Notes: generated by a model not told the origin, from the letters alone. A DNA stretch of 28,536 nt from Priapulus caudatus (GCF_000485595.1 NW_014577438.1:7917-36452); one strand, 5' to 3'; numbered from the stretch's first letter, positions 8,526 through 18,849 are shown. Program-made: numbers and translations.

Positions 8526-8774
8526 CAAAGCGAGAGACAGTCGCAGTCAGCAGGTATCTCGAGTCGGTTTTCGGCGAAAATACCAGATTTTCACCGCTCA
8601 TTATCTCAGCGTAGGGGCATCGTAGGGACATGCGGTTTGTTTTATGTTAACAAGGTAGGAGAGCTGATCAATAATACTGCAAAGAATCGTCAACGGGGAA
8701 AGTTTATTAATTCGACTAATATTGCAACATGGTTTCAGCATTTCACCGTTGTACGCTCTCATTCTTTATACGCT
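8526..8774 (-). repeat. long inverted repeat, right copy (pair with 5940-6203)
   Basis: Reverse-complement partner of 5940-6203. Both strands encode the same accidental peptide string (FSAKIPDFHRSLSQRRGI) in the matching part, which independently confirms the relationship. Copy-to-copy differences show that the pair is not recent. Confidence 0.88.
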
Positions 8775-9954
8775 TAACGGCTTTAGTAAAGATTGACAAC
8801 CTAATCACATTACCAGGAGTGAATATAAACAATTCGTTTTTACTCTATTCTGATATTACGAATCGTTTAGGATATTATATGCATATCTGAAATAAACAAA
8901 CAACTTCCCTTGGACCTTGGTTGTCTGTTGCCGTGAGAACGTCTGCCAATATTGATGTCCTCAGAGATTGATGTTTACCTGCGATAAAGCGAGGAGCTGA
9001 TCTTATCGTAGCGCTGTAATCAGAGCCTTGCGTTGATTCGTTTGATGGAGTCATTCGATGGAGTGTCACTACTGGATGGATGAAATCTACTGACCTGCCT
9101 GTGAACTGCTAGCAGGAGAAATCTGTCTTCCGCACATTTAATTATGGCGAGTCTCTCGCACTTTATACGGAGTTCATACTGTCATCTAAATGATTTAGTA
9201 GAACACTGTAAAATATATTTTATTGCGTTATTTAACGTATGAACTCGAGTACGTTAAAGCCGATGAATGCTTGCTTGTTTTATTGCTAGCCCTAGCCTAG
9301 TATCGGCTTCTCTGTTACTTTATTACAAATGACACACGCCTTCGTGAGCTATTCCGGAGACCCCTGGCGTTTCTCTGGTTAGCCAGTGAATGCCACGCGC
9401 ACCTTTAACTCCATCAACTACTGCGAGTACACGCCCCAGTAAGGCAGTGAATGTGTACCTTTAAGATTTTTGGGACTGAATCCCTTGTGGTTTGGAAGAC
9501 CAGGTGAAATGGCAGTTCCGCCTCTACTAAATATAGTGACGTCAGAGAACCACGGGGTTTCGTGATGAGACAAGCACTCGAGCTGTGAGCAAGCAACTTA
9601 GTGTAGCTGAACGAATATTGAATACGACCAATGTGGTCAGAACTCGGATAAAGGAGCAGATTCTTAGGCCCTAGATCCCGGTACTATTACCGTATTACGA
9701 TACTGTAGCCTCTGGTGGAGGGAGGGGCAATAAGAGAAAATATCATGTTACCAGTGAAACCTTATTTCTAGACCACCTTCCTGCCACACCATGCACGTTA
9801 ATTGGGCGCCGCATCCTCTCTCAGCAGCACTCCGCTTAATTCAGGAAGTTCTGCCCCTCGTCTGCTAGGAATGTGATCGAGATACGGCCGTCCTGCGATG
9901 CTGCGGTTAATTTTACAAAGACGTTTATTTTTCTTCTCGTTTATTACGTTTCAG
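8775..9954. other. unique intronic sequence up to the splice acceptor
   Basis: No gene or large repeat seen. A short imperfect direct repeat (CAGTGAATG ... ACCTTTAA) recurs at about 9386 and 9443. The last ~40 bases are T/C-rich and end in the acceptor used at 9954. Confidence 0.5.
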
Positions 9955-10076
9955 TTCGTCCTGCATTTTCTCTATAAGCTGGCCACAGGTCAGATGACCG
10001 AGGTGGACGACACACGTGAGTACGAGGCTGGGAAGAAACATTGCCAGGAGCTGAATGGCAACGTCACGAATAAAGG
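9955..10076 (+). CDS. TLCD3: TLCD3 (FAM57)-like gene, penultimate exon
   Basis: The acceptor TTTCAG ends at 9954 and the donor GTAAGC starts at 10077. The exon starts in phase 0 with FVLHFLYKLATGQ, directly continuing LNIYWFS from the exon at 442-595. It contains the acidic post-membrane segment MTEVDDTREYE that matches the conserved TLCD3 tail pattern (LTGQ then a D-x-REYD type motif). After that, conservation with known proteins fades (GKKHCQELNGNVTNK). It ends two bases into a codon (GG), completed by the first base of the exon at 12080 to give Gly. If the following intron were retained, translation would stop at once, because the frame reads AAA GGG TAA across the donor. The product here is the cytosolic C-terminal tail that follows the last helix. 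Confidence 0.85.
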
Positions 10077-10585
10077 GTAAGCGTCAGCACAACACATGGT
10101 TTGTTCGCGTCATCGAAGAGCCGGATAGTCCTGCAATTTCACGAAGAGTCCGAAACGTTCTGGAAAGTATGGGCAATTATCCCGGAGTGTCCTGAAAAAT
10201 AGGTCATTGTACTGAAAAGGCATCAAAAGTATACTTTTCTCTTATAAGGCTTGAAAATAGGGTATTACAGTACTATGTTTAGACCTGCATGGAAGGTTCA
10301 GGAAATTTAGCATATGTCAATTCGGTCTAAATTTTATAAATGAAATAGCAAATTTAATTTAGAGAGGCGATATCTCTGTTTACTGTCTGAAAAACAATGC
10401 AAGTTGCTTTAGGCAGGAGTTCGTTCCTTAATTGTTGATTCGAAGAGGTACGCGGTACACAAATTTCGGCAATCGTACAGTATTAGTAGTGTAGCTACGA
10501 TTATTGACATTAAGCTTCATTGACACATAGCGAGCCGGCCTTAAGACAAACAGAGTAAAGCGGCACTAGAGGGACACTTCAATAC

Positions 10586-10651
10586 TAATGTACGCACGCA
10601 CACGCACACGCACACGCACACGCACACGCACACGCACACGCACACACACAC
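10586..10651. repeat. (CACACG)n / (CA)n microsatellite
   Basis: About ten CACACG hexamers, then a short CA, TA and GA stretch. Confidence 0.95.
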
Positions 10652-10736
10652 ATATATATATAGAGAGAGAGCAAGACAGAGATTCCTGTGGAACGTAATT
10701 ATAATTATAATTCGTGTAGCTGAAATCATTAGTTTT

Positions 10737-11063
10737 ATGTTTAAAATTGGAGTTGCTTTAAACGGAGCAATGAATTGCACAGCTATATGTTACTGTTTAG
10801 GACAAGGGTCTCACACCCTAAAACCTGATATGGTTGATGCCTCGGGTTTTCTTATCGCGTCTCTGGGCACACAAGATTGCTTGCTACGGATATCTTATAA
10901 ATCGCGAAGAGTCTCATATTGGGTGCGGAATCTTATAGCTGGAATCAAATTTGCGTCACCGTACGATATAACCCGAAGCATCTGTTTCTATTCTGTCATT
11001 GCAACTGTGCCTATAGCTATATCTGTTAATGCAATCGAAGTCCCTCCTTCGAAGCTCCACTAG
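10737..11063 (+). CDS. unrecognised 108-codon open frame in intron (doubtful)
   Basis: ATG to TAG without low-complexity sequence, ending about 35 bp before the foldback element. The protein has a Cys-containing hydrophobic start (CTAICYCLG) and a hydrophobic patch near residues 85-95, with no domain I recognise. In AT-balanced DNA a frame of this length occurs by chance fairly often, and no promoter or start context supports it. It may be part of a decayed mobile element or nothing. Confidence 0.12.
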   Translation: MFKIGVALNGAMNCTAICYCLGQGSHTLKPDMVDASGFLIASLGTQDCLLRISYKSRRVSYWVRNLIAGIKFASPYDITRSICFYSVIATVPIAISVNAIEVPPSKLH

Positions 11064-11098
11064 CAGTGTGTAGTAAGAAATTATTCACACGCACACAA

Positions 11099-11514
11099 CC
11101 CATAAATTTAATGTTTACTGCACAGTTCCCCTTCCCGCGGCTATATACCGATTCCTGCATGTATTATAATAGCTATATATATCAGAAGTAGATAATAGGG
11201 AATTCACGCACGCACGCACCCACACATGCACACGCACGCACGAACACACACGCACACACGCACACACACGATCATGCATGCATGCACGCACACATACGAT
11301 CATGCATGCACGCACGCGCACATACATATAGATACACGCGCGTGCGCAGGCACACACGCACAAATTAAACACGCACAGAAATACGTACGCACACATGCCC
11401 GCATGCGTGAATTCCGTATTATCTACTTCTGATATATATAGCTATTATAATACATGCAGGAATCGGTATGTAGCCGCGGGAAGGGGAACTGTGCAGTAAA
11501 CATTAAATTTATGG
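11099..11514. mobile_element. 416-bp foldback element with ~111-bp arms and CACG-repeat core
   Basis: The left arm, 11099-11210 (CCATAAATTTAATG ... AATTCACGCA), and the right arm, 11404-11514, are reverse complements with about two mismatches. The middle (11205-11400) is CACGCA/CACACA repeat. Nested inside, TCAGAAGTAGATAATA at 11182 and its inverse ending at 11432 match the stem of a separate hairpin at 14044-14081, so the inner 251 bp may be a unit of its own flanked by TATATA on both sides. Confidence 0.82.
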
Positions 11515-12079
11515 ACATGACTACATCCGCCGACAGCTGTCCCTATATGTTAAGATGCTCCATATCATCTATAGAAATGATGATCAGAAACCAATACATT
11601 CAAATCTATATATAGGGGTCACTTTAAACACAGAACTGTGATTAAATAGACAGTTGCCTGATCTGCAAAGGTAGTTTCACTGTACGGCTGCCATTCAAAT
11701 TCCTATAGTGGTTTCATAGATAGATGTTTCGTCGGTAGAGGTGTCTGATAAGGCGCGACTGTGTACATATGCCGTATGCGGTGAAGAATGGACGTGGATA
11801 GAACTGGTCTCATTTTAAAGTCATAATACTTGCATGTAAAAACTAGGCAGCTTTTGAAAAGGAATTGTCTTTCGCAAAAAGTAGGTTACATTTGTTGGTA
11901 CTGCATAATTTCAGCTAGAGAATAAACCAGTGGTACGGTTGAACTATTACTCAGTGGCAAGTTTTACCAACGTGCTGTACGTGCCTATTAAATATATTGG
12001 GGTCGTTAAAGGTGTTTATGTAATAAATTGTCTGAGACTTTATGCAGGGTTACAATTGCATTTTCTTTTTCCTTCGCAG
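11515..12079. other. unique intronic sequence before the last exon
   Basis: No repeats or coding recognised except the polypyrimidine tract and CAG acceptor at its end. Confidence 0.5.
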
Positions 12080-12161
12080 AGCCGAGTATTCCGTGAAGGC
12101 CGACCAGAATGGTGTGTTACACAATGGTCTAACGCACCAGCAGCTACACAAACTTGACTAG
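12080..12161 (+). CDS. TLCD3: TLCD3 (FAM57)-like gene, terminal coding exon
   Basis: The acceptor CCTTCGCAG ends at 12079. The first base completes the Gly codon begun in the exon at 9955-10076 (phase 2). The frame then reads AEYSVKADQNGVLHNGLTHQ and ends QLHKLD with TAG at 12159-12161. It encodes a short hydrophilic C-terminal tail with no membrane segment. An NGL-containing tail is also what I recall of vertebrate TLCD3 proteins, but this part is poorly conserved, so the exon rests mainly on splice signals, matching phase and the in-frame stop. The 3' UTR follows and its end is not determined. Confidence 0.72.
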
Positions 12162-13500
12162 TATGCTGGGTGAGGCACACAGACACGCACGCACGCACAC
12201 ATTAGTTTCGAGTAGTATCATTAGTTTTTATAAGCGTTCATCAATGCTCTGCTCATGGAGGAAAAGGGTGCTGATCAGATGAACGACTGAAGCGGAAGCA
12301 AGCTGCTAGCGGTTGGTTAGTTTCCTTCACTCGTCGCGTGCATCCGTTGAACAGTACTACTGTCGTGTTTTAAGCAACCCTCCGCTACTCGCCACAACCC
12401 GTCAAGAAACAACTTATTTTTTTAAATATTTCAATTTGAACCTGTATTCTCAGGTAAATTATTTGTACATTAGTTTAAATTGAAGATGATTAAATCTTTG
12501 GTTGTACTCTCTACTCTAGTGAAACGTAGTTATCGTGTAAACGATTATGTATGTGAAATGAAAAGGACAAAACGGCCTAATGGCGAAATATATTAATATA
12601 TTGATGTGAATATATTGATCGATCAGTGTTTAAATATGGAGGCTCCTGCATTATTTTTAACCGTTTGATTGATAATGTATTGCGAACTATTTTCTTAATT
12701 GCTATAACTGGTTATGTAGAGTAGAATCTAATCTAATTATTCGTACTGACTTGAGCTGGACACGACTGGAGATGAATTTCTGCAAGCTAATGTTTTATTC
12801 ATCATTTCATGTTCAATGGATGATCAAGCCAACATGCCAAGAACCAATGTTTTTGAAAAAAATACACAACATTGTACCATGATCTTTTAATTATACATAC
12901 AGATTCTCGGTATGAATCTCTTTATAGGTTCAAATAATTAAATAATCAGGAGTACTATATCCCCGTCTCTTACCGTGTACAGGATATATTTTCGCCTCCC
13001 TTATCTCTCCTCTTTCCCCCATCTCTCTCCCTCTGTCGATTTCCTTCTGCGTGCATGTATAATAACCGTGCATTTAATTATGAATGGAATTTTGGAGAAG
13101 TGAAAAAGTAGAAAATATGTATACTTTCTATAAAAATCAACAATTTATATGTGAACCTAATAGGTGCTATAGTTTTCTAGTGAGTTGCGCTACTTTTCAA
13201 GATTTTTACGATAAATACGAGATTTTTGTAAACAACTTGTGTATTTCTCTAAGCTGGTAAACTGAAGAATAATGCTATTTAGTATTCAAGTAATACGTAA
13301 GTACGGTGCGAGGGCATCATGGGACGAATCGTCATTATGACGGTGGATTCCTGGAATGCACATGTGTGTTCTGCTGTTTTCAATGCTTCCACAATTTCTG
13401 TAGAATAGTCTCTGCTTATTCGTATATACAGGGCAGAATATGTACTAGCAAGCTGTCCCCTAATGCACACAGGTTTATACATGGATATAGCGTGCAGTGG
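12162..13500 (+). other. probable 3' UTR start and AT-rich downstream sequence
   Basis: No further coding. A short CACG run lies at 12185-12200. ATTAAA, a variant poly(A) signal, occurs at 12489-12494. The first canonical AATAAA I see downstream is at 14458-14463. Which one ends the TLCD3-like transcript cannot be decided from sequence. Confidence 0.4.
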
Positions 13501-13502
13501 TA

Positions 13503-13610
13503 GTATTATCAGGAGTGGATAATAATATATATATAATTATAATATAATTATAATTATAATAATATAATTATAATTATGATAATAATATTATTATTCACTA
13601 CGGGTATTAT
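13503..13610. repeat. AT-rich imperfect inverted repeat, possibly related to the TCAGAAGTAG hairpins
   Basis: TATTATCAGGAGTGGATAAT near 13506 and its imperfect inverse (ATTATTCACTACGGGTATTA) near 13590 surround a run of TATAAT/ATTATA. The end TCAGGAGTGGATAATAA differs from TCAGAAGTAGATAATAG at three of 17 positions, so it may be a diverged member of that family. Confidence 0.5.
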
Positions 13611-14038
13611 CATAACACAGTGGTCCCCGTGTTATTGGGCTCCGGGCCTCAGGTACACAAGTGCGTTCCTTGAACCACGTGTCTATGCACGTTGTGATGC
13701 AACCGCTTAATCGGAACGTTTGAATGGCGGGGGCCGCTGTATAATATTGTATTACAATCACCTCGCACCAAGCCAGCTTTAAGATGGGTTGTGATCATTA
13801 ATTGCCAAAACGCTATCACCTATTGCGTATAACTGAGCATAGCTTGTGTTATTTTTTGTCATCGTAATTTTTTCATTGATATATTTGAGTTTCGTATAAT
13901 GTAAAGTAGAATGCAAGGGGACAAAATTTGTCAATTTTAACATATTTCGATTATTGATTACATCCATGTATGGATACTTTTGTAAGAAAATCGCTTTTTC
14001 TATCTGCAGAACACGAGCACGTTCGCTGAATTGCAGCA
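13611..14038. other. unique sequence, nothing recognised
   Basis: An AT-rich block. An 86-codon frame on the minus strand (13779-14039) has no recognisable motif and ends at the hairpin insertion. Confidence 0.45.
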
Positions 14039-14086
14039 TTATATCAGAAGTAGATAATAGGGAACTATTATCTACTTCTGATTATA
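14039..14086. mobile_element. 38-bp perfect hairpin flanked by TTATA direct repeats
   Basis: TCAGAAGTAGATAATAG (14044-14060), loop GGAA, and the exact inverse (14065-14081). TTATA precedes it at 14039-14043 and follows it at 14082-14086, as a 5-bp target duplication would. The arm is the same sequence as the inner ends of the foldback element at 11182-11432. Confidence 0.75.
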
Positions 14087-15283
14087 TTGAAATATACAGC
14101 GCAGAAATATGAACTAGTCAAACCATGAAATTGCATGCTTTATACACCATGAACGCATTTAAATATGCAAAGGTTTCGAATCACAATTGCTATTATATCG
14201 TATGCTACGTAAATCGATGATGATTTGATCATTGCCAGAAAGTCCTGCACAGGCTAACAGGTGCCGCCACTTTCCCATTCGTACTCGTATCTGATTATGC
14301 ACTTTTATAGGGAAATTCGCTAGGCTGGCAACGTAATATTTTTGTATGGCGACAACAGGAGACTGAAATACACGTCACAACGAAAGTGACAGACAGAATT
14401 GCAGTTATGTTGAGAGATGTTACTGTCTCTCTCTGAACTCTCTCTCTCGCCTGTACCAATAAAATATTATGCCGTCGACTTTGTTTCAATGAAAATCGCC
14501 CTATTATGCCAGTAAATGGATTGTAACGAGGTTCCTTTGAAGTTATAAATCGAATAAATACATATCCTAGACTATTTCGATAAATCTCTCCCTGATGTTA
14601 CGGATGATGTACTTGTATATAAGTAACAAATGAACAGGAAACGCGGAAATCATTTTACATTGCTATACATTACTAATCATTTTACATTGCTTACATACTA
14701 TGGCCGCATGCGATTTGAGACTGCCAATTAATGTCAACGGCCCGAGGTTTCCTTTATTCCCCAAAATTTATTTTCCAGTTATACAAGATTGATACCGATC
14801 TGTCTGTGGTGTGAGGGAACGACTCTATATAGGGAGAGGTTTTTGCGGTTTAGAGAGTAAGTTGTCGCTCCCACACTCGTCGATTGAGATTTGTCACGAG
14901 CCGCAGAATCGCGGCTAAACAAGCAAGGTTGTATTCGCCGGGTTTTGCATGTCACGGTCACGGTCATTGTATACGTTGTTATGCATAGTATTTGCCGTAG
15001 ATGGTCATAGTGAATAATAATAACGAGCACTGTAGTGCTCTAAACTTGGTAGGAAGTAGAAACAGGAGCAACTCCTCTCCCATTATTTCCTCCTCGCTCG
15101 CCACTCCTTTTTCGCGCCTCTAACACTACTCCTATACTCTGGTACATTTATCTTCCCCAATATTTTTGAGTTTTGCACTGCGTTTAAGTTCGCAGAGATA
15201 GGTCGCTCTGAATTTTCTAATTGGTTAGTGTTCAGGATGTGGCAGCACCGGCGTATCCTTATCATGGCAGGTGCGATAGCAAA
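14087..15283. other. unique AT-rich sequence, nothing recognised
   Basis: Several 60-83 codon frames occur without recognisable motifs. AATAAA occurs at 14458-14463 and again near 14570. Confidence 0.45.
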
Positions 15284-15300
15284 TAGAGTCCCTTTATATA

Positions 15301-15930
15301 CCCCCCCCCCACCAAAAAAAACGTATCGATTCCACTGATATATACAGATTTTTATGACTATTCACACACTACTTACTGAAACCTGCGAAATCTATGACGA
15401 TAATTACGAGCACGTGGTAGTCAATCGCAGCCCTCGTGCATCTCGGATATAATAGATGGATACGCAGAGGTATAACTATCGCACCAAACTCCACGACAGA
15501 TGGCGCTCTCGCTCTGGCTCAATTTACGTATCCGGAGCACGTTGTACGAAAGAGGCGCTGCACGCAGTTTGCTATTATAGTCCCTTGATTTTTAGAGTCC
15601 CTTTATATATATATATATATATATATAAAGGGACTCTAAAAATCAAGGGACTATAATAGCAAACTGCGTGCAGCGCCTCTTTCGTACAACGTGCTCCGGA
15701 TACGTAAATTGAGCCAGAGCGAGAGCGCCATCTGTCGTGGAGTTTGGTGCGATAGTTATACCTCTGCGTATCCATCTATTATATCCGAGATGCACGAGGG
15801 CTGCGATTGACTACCACGTGCTCGTAATTATCGTCATAGATTTCGCAGGTTTCAGTAAGTAGTGTGTGAATAGTCATATAAATCTGTATATATCAGTGGA
15901 ATCGATACGTTTTTTTTGGTGGGGGGGGGG
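15301..15930. repeat. 630-bp near-perfect palindrome
   Basis: Two 315-bp arms meet at a (TA)n centre near 15615.5. The left arm starts C10-ACC-A8-CG and the right arm ends CG-T8-GGT-G10. I saw one mismatch (T opposite T at 15352/15879). Identical 66-codon frames on opposite strands (15456-15656 and 15575-15775) confirm the symmetry and are not genes. The 17-mer TAGAGTCCCTTTATATA flanks the left arm at 15284-15300 and recurs at 15593-15609 next to the centre. Confidence 0.93.
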
Positions 15931-17430
15931 GTGTGACGATGAAGGATAACGCCACGAATTGTTATGATTATCTTTCAATTATGATAAGTTGTCACGTGAT
16001 TGTTCCTGCGCGCGCGTGGGGTTTATCGTGAATGTTGGGTTCAACAGCTGTGCTTTCATTGTCACGCAGACGTGTTTTCGCGACAGTAGGCGCGCGCATT
16101 CGATAACTGTAACATTGCGACACGTTTACTTGCCACGTGCCATAGGCGTGCAGGTATGCACGTACCGACGCCACGGAGTGGTCAGTGCGTTATACAACGC
16201 GGAATAGTTACGGTGTTGCCACGGTAACTCTGCTTCTTTGTGGTGATGCACGTAACTGCTCACTGAGCAAGATGATGCAGGTTCATTTGATATTCTGTGG
16301 TCGTGAGACGACGTGGATTCTAATTAAGTTAATTATTTATGTAAACACAATGTTAAGCAGGTCGAATTAGAAAAATCACTAACGCTTCGTCTCGCCCCCC
16401 TAGATAGAAGATTTCTCTTCGCAAAACCAGAAACTTTGTGGAGAACTTTTCGCTCTGTCTGAAGCTGTTGCTATGTTGGCTCATGCGCATCACGTGACAT
16501 TCCTGCGTTGTTCGTATTGGCGTGAAGTTGTTGCTGATTTACCGCATATTGGTGCCGTTCACGTCATTTGTCTAACATTGTGATTTGTTTGTTATCGGTT
16601 CGCGTGCATGCTAGTAACAAAAATTAACGAGTAGGTGAATCGTCGACGCAGTTCCACAACAGGAATGCGAACCCGAGGCCCAGCATTGACTTCACGTAAA
16701 GTTAGTTGTACTACGTAGGTACTCTTGAAGAACTTTGGCTAAATTCACACTGTTGTCAGAAGCGTCAACAAAAGTTGTGACTATCGTGGCTTAGTTATGA
16801 CTGAACGTTCGGGGTAAAAGTTAGAGTATATTAGAGTTACGATGTGCATGCGCATTTATGATGGTCTCTGACAACGGGCCTCTGTTGTAAGCTGACGTCC
16901 CTATTGCTTGTTTTACGGCCGCCAGATGGCAGTGTAGACTGGCAGAATGATCGGGCATCTGACTGATCTGTTGATACCATGGAAATCGTAGCTCGTTTAC
17001 CGTTATGCGGGCTGAGATGTCTGTAGTAAGTGTATCAATGGTTTATCAAGGAGCAAGGCGTGTGTGATAGGTGCCGCCTGTGGCCCGTGATGCATGAAGC
17101 ACGCACAAATGTACATACTAGCCTGTTTCCGCTTGAAACAGCTCTTGTCTCAGTCAGTGATATAATACTGTTGCCGCCCATGTGTGTAACGTGGAGCAAG
17201 CTGTTGTGTGCGCGCAATACTAGTCCTGATCATTCAAGAGACACTGACGTCGATTTAATTGTGTGATTTGGCATTCTTTGAAGAATAAATAAATACATTC
17301 TAGAATGACAATATCTCGTCCGTGCTGTTTAAATGTTGCCTGAGTAATGCTGGATTTATGTGTTGTGTTTCTAATGCGTTTGTAGTCGCTTTAACACCAC
17401 ATAATCATACATAAACGATGTTTACTTTTC
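15931..17430. other. unique sequence with three CACGTG E-boxes
   Basis: No gene recognised. CACGTG occurs in GTCACGTGAT (15991-16000), TGCCACGTGC (16131-16140) and ATCACGTGAC (16489-16498), in a segment richer in CpG than its surroundings. Several 60-78 codon frames look fortuitous. Confidence 0.4.
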
Positions 17431-17439
17431 TCTCTCCGC

Positions 17440-17446
17440 ACACACA

Positions 17447-17486
<40 letters not shown>

Positions 17487-17498
17487 TGCACGCACGCT
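17440..17498. repeat. (CGCA)n microsatellite
   Basis: About 13 ACGC units with one ATGC variant. Confidence 0.95.
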
Positions 17499-18560
17499 AA
17501 CACAATGATATAACAATCGCCATAGCTCAACGCATGGCAGCAACTACAGCAACTCAAACGTCAGTCGTAATACCGACCTAATGAGCCTTTAAGTGATTCG
17601 CGTTTCCATGTAAACTTTGTTAAGCATTTACCAAGGTCATTTGTTTATTCTCTATATTTTGTCTGTCCAAAGTATCCCTGCGGTCAGCTATGCCGTGTAT
17701 CTTGCTCATCGGCCGCTATTCAGTATAAAAAGAAGAATCCGTGATGCTCTACTATCTCTAATAATCATCGATCGCAATGAGACCTTCTAATCTCATATTT
17801 TCTTGTGTGAAGCTGTTTGAAGCTATTGTCCGTTCTTCATGAGGTCGTACGCAATTGCCCGCAATAGCCGGTTGCTGTAAAAACCTGACGAAGAGACATG
17901 TGTTCTCGAAAGCTTGCGAAATAAAAAGTTGACACTCCATTCGATATATATATATATATATATATTTATATGCATAATCTTAAAACTCTCATAGCCAATT
18001 TAAGATGTGTAACTTTCCGTTTCGGTTGCGTTCACCAGGTGGAAGTATTATTGGTTTTTGGTTAACTCTTTATCCTCACCCATTTCCTCCTATTTTACAC
18101 AGACGTTGACACATTATGCCGTATAGCGGCAATATGAGCACAGCAGGAGGCTGACATTATACAAACGTAGTGCGCACACTCAATTCACTCTACATCGATG
18201 CCCTAAAGAGCCTCGGAGAGATGATACCCGCGCTCGCACTCAACATCGGCTCGCGCTGACGTCGGGCGATTCAACGTAACACAATGGTGCGTTAATGCAC
18301 GCAAATGTTTCGCGGCTTTGTCCGCGGGGGTGAATCATTGTCTACGCGATCTATCGACAATGACACGAAATGAGACGGCCCGGGACCCGATCACGGAAAC
18401 ACGCCCATTAACCAGACGTCACTCAAACGAGCCTGATCCGATGCGACAGAAGAATTTCGACGGAAATCACGATTTACGTCAGTGTGTAATTTTGATGTTC
18501 TACGACGAACAAAAATCGTGGTCACGTGGGCAAACGAGCTGTGCATTAGCCACTGTAACC
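17499..18560. other. unique sequence with short (TA)n
   Basis: A (TA)11 run lies at 17944-17965. No coding recognised. The frame at 18318-18566 (82 codons, polar, no motif) overlaps the hairpin that follows and is treated as chance. Confidence 0.45.
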
Positions 18561-18563
18561 GTA

Positions 18564-18664
18564 TAGCTCTAGAACTATATAGTATACTATACGTAATAGC
18601 CCTTCGCTCTGCCACAGGCACACCTCTGCCTGTGGCAGAACGAAGGGCTATATTTCTAGAGCTA
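18564..18664. other. 101-nt hairpin with a 25-bp inner stem
   Basis: The inner arms 18596-18620 and 18627-18651 (ATAGCCCTTCG ... CGAAGGGCTAT) pair at 24 of 25 positions around a 6-nt loop. The outer arms TAGCTCTAGAA (18564-18574) and TTCTAGAGCTA (18654-18664) pair perfectly, with an asymmetric 21-nt bulge on the left side. It could be a precursor-like hairpin or a small foldback element. Confidence 0.72.
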
Positions 18665-18849
18665 CTCTAAGCGCTGCTAAGGCTGAAATTACGATAGTAA
18701 GTTATTATCCAGTAAAATAGTGAGCCGAGTGAAAGAAAGAAACATTTTAATAAATTGCTATCGTAAAAATGGTCTGATCTCTGCTATACATTTATTACAC
18801 CTGTCCTACGCGCGTCTCAACTATATCTGATTAGCAACATCACGTTGTG

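Larger units (their letters stand above)
596..9954 (+). other. TLCD3: TLCD3-like intron, 9.36 kb, phase 0
   Basis: It begins GTACGT and ends in a pyrimidine-rich tract and TTTCAG (9949-9954). It carries most of the repeats described separately below. No extra exon with family similarity was recognised inside it. Confidence 0.8.
10077..12079 (+). other. TLCD3: TLCD3-like last intron, 2.0 kb, phase 2
   Basis: Begins GTAAGC and ends TTTTTCCTTCGCAG. It holds a CACACG microsatellite, an unrecognised 108-codon frame (10737-11063) and a foldback element with a CACG core, with otherwise unique sequence at 10082-10580 and 11515-12070. Confidence 0.78.

Noticed and set aside
8352-8777. 141-codon frame on the plus strand
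   Set aside because: About half of it is the right copy of the long inverted repeat, and the same peptide appears from the opposite copy on the minus strand; no domain is recognised.
11226-11432. His/Thr/Ala-rich 68-codon frame
   Set aside because: It lies in the CACG microsatellite core of the foldback element.
15456-15775. Two identical 66-residue frames on opposite strands
   Set aside because: They are mirror images produced by the palindrome, run into (TA)n, and have no recognisable domain.
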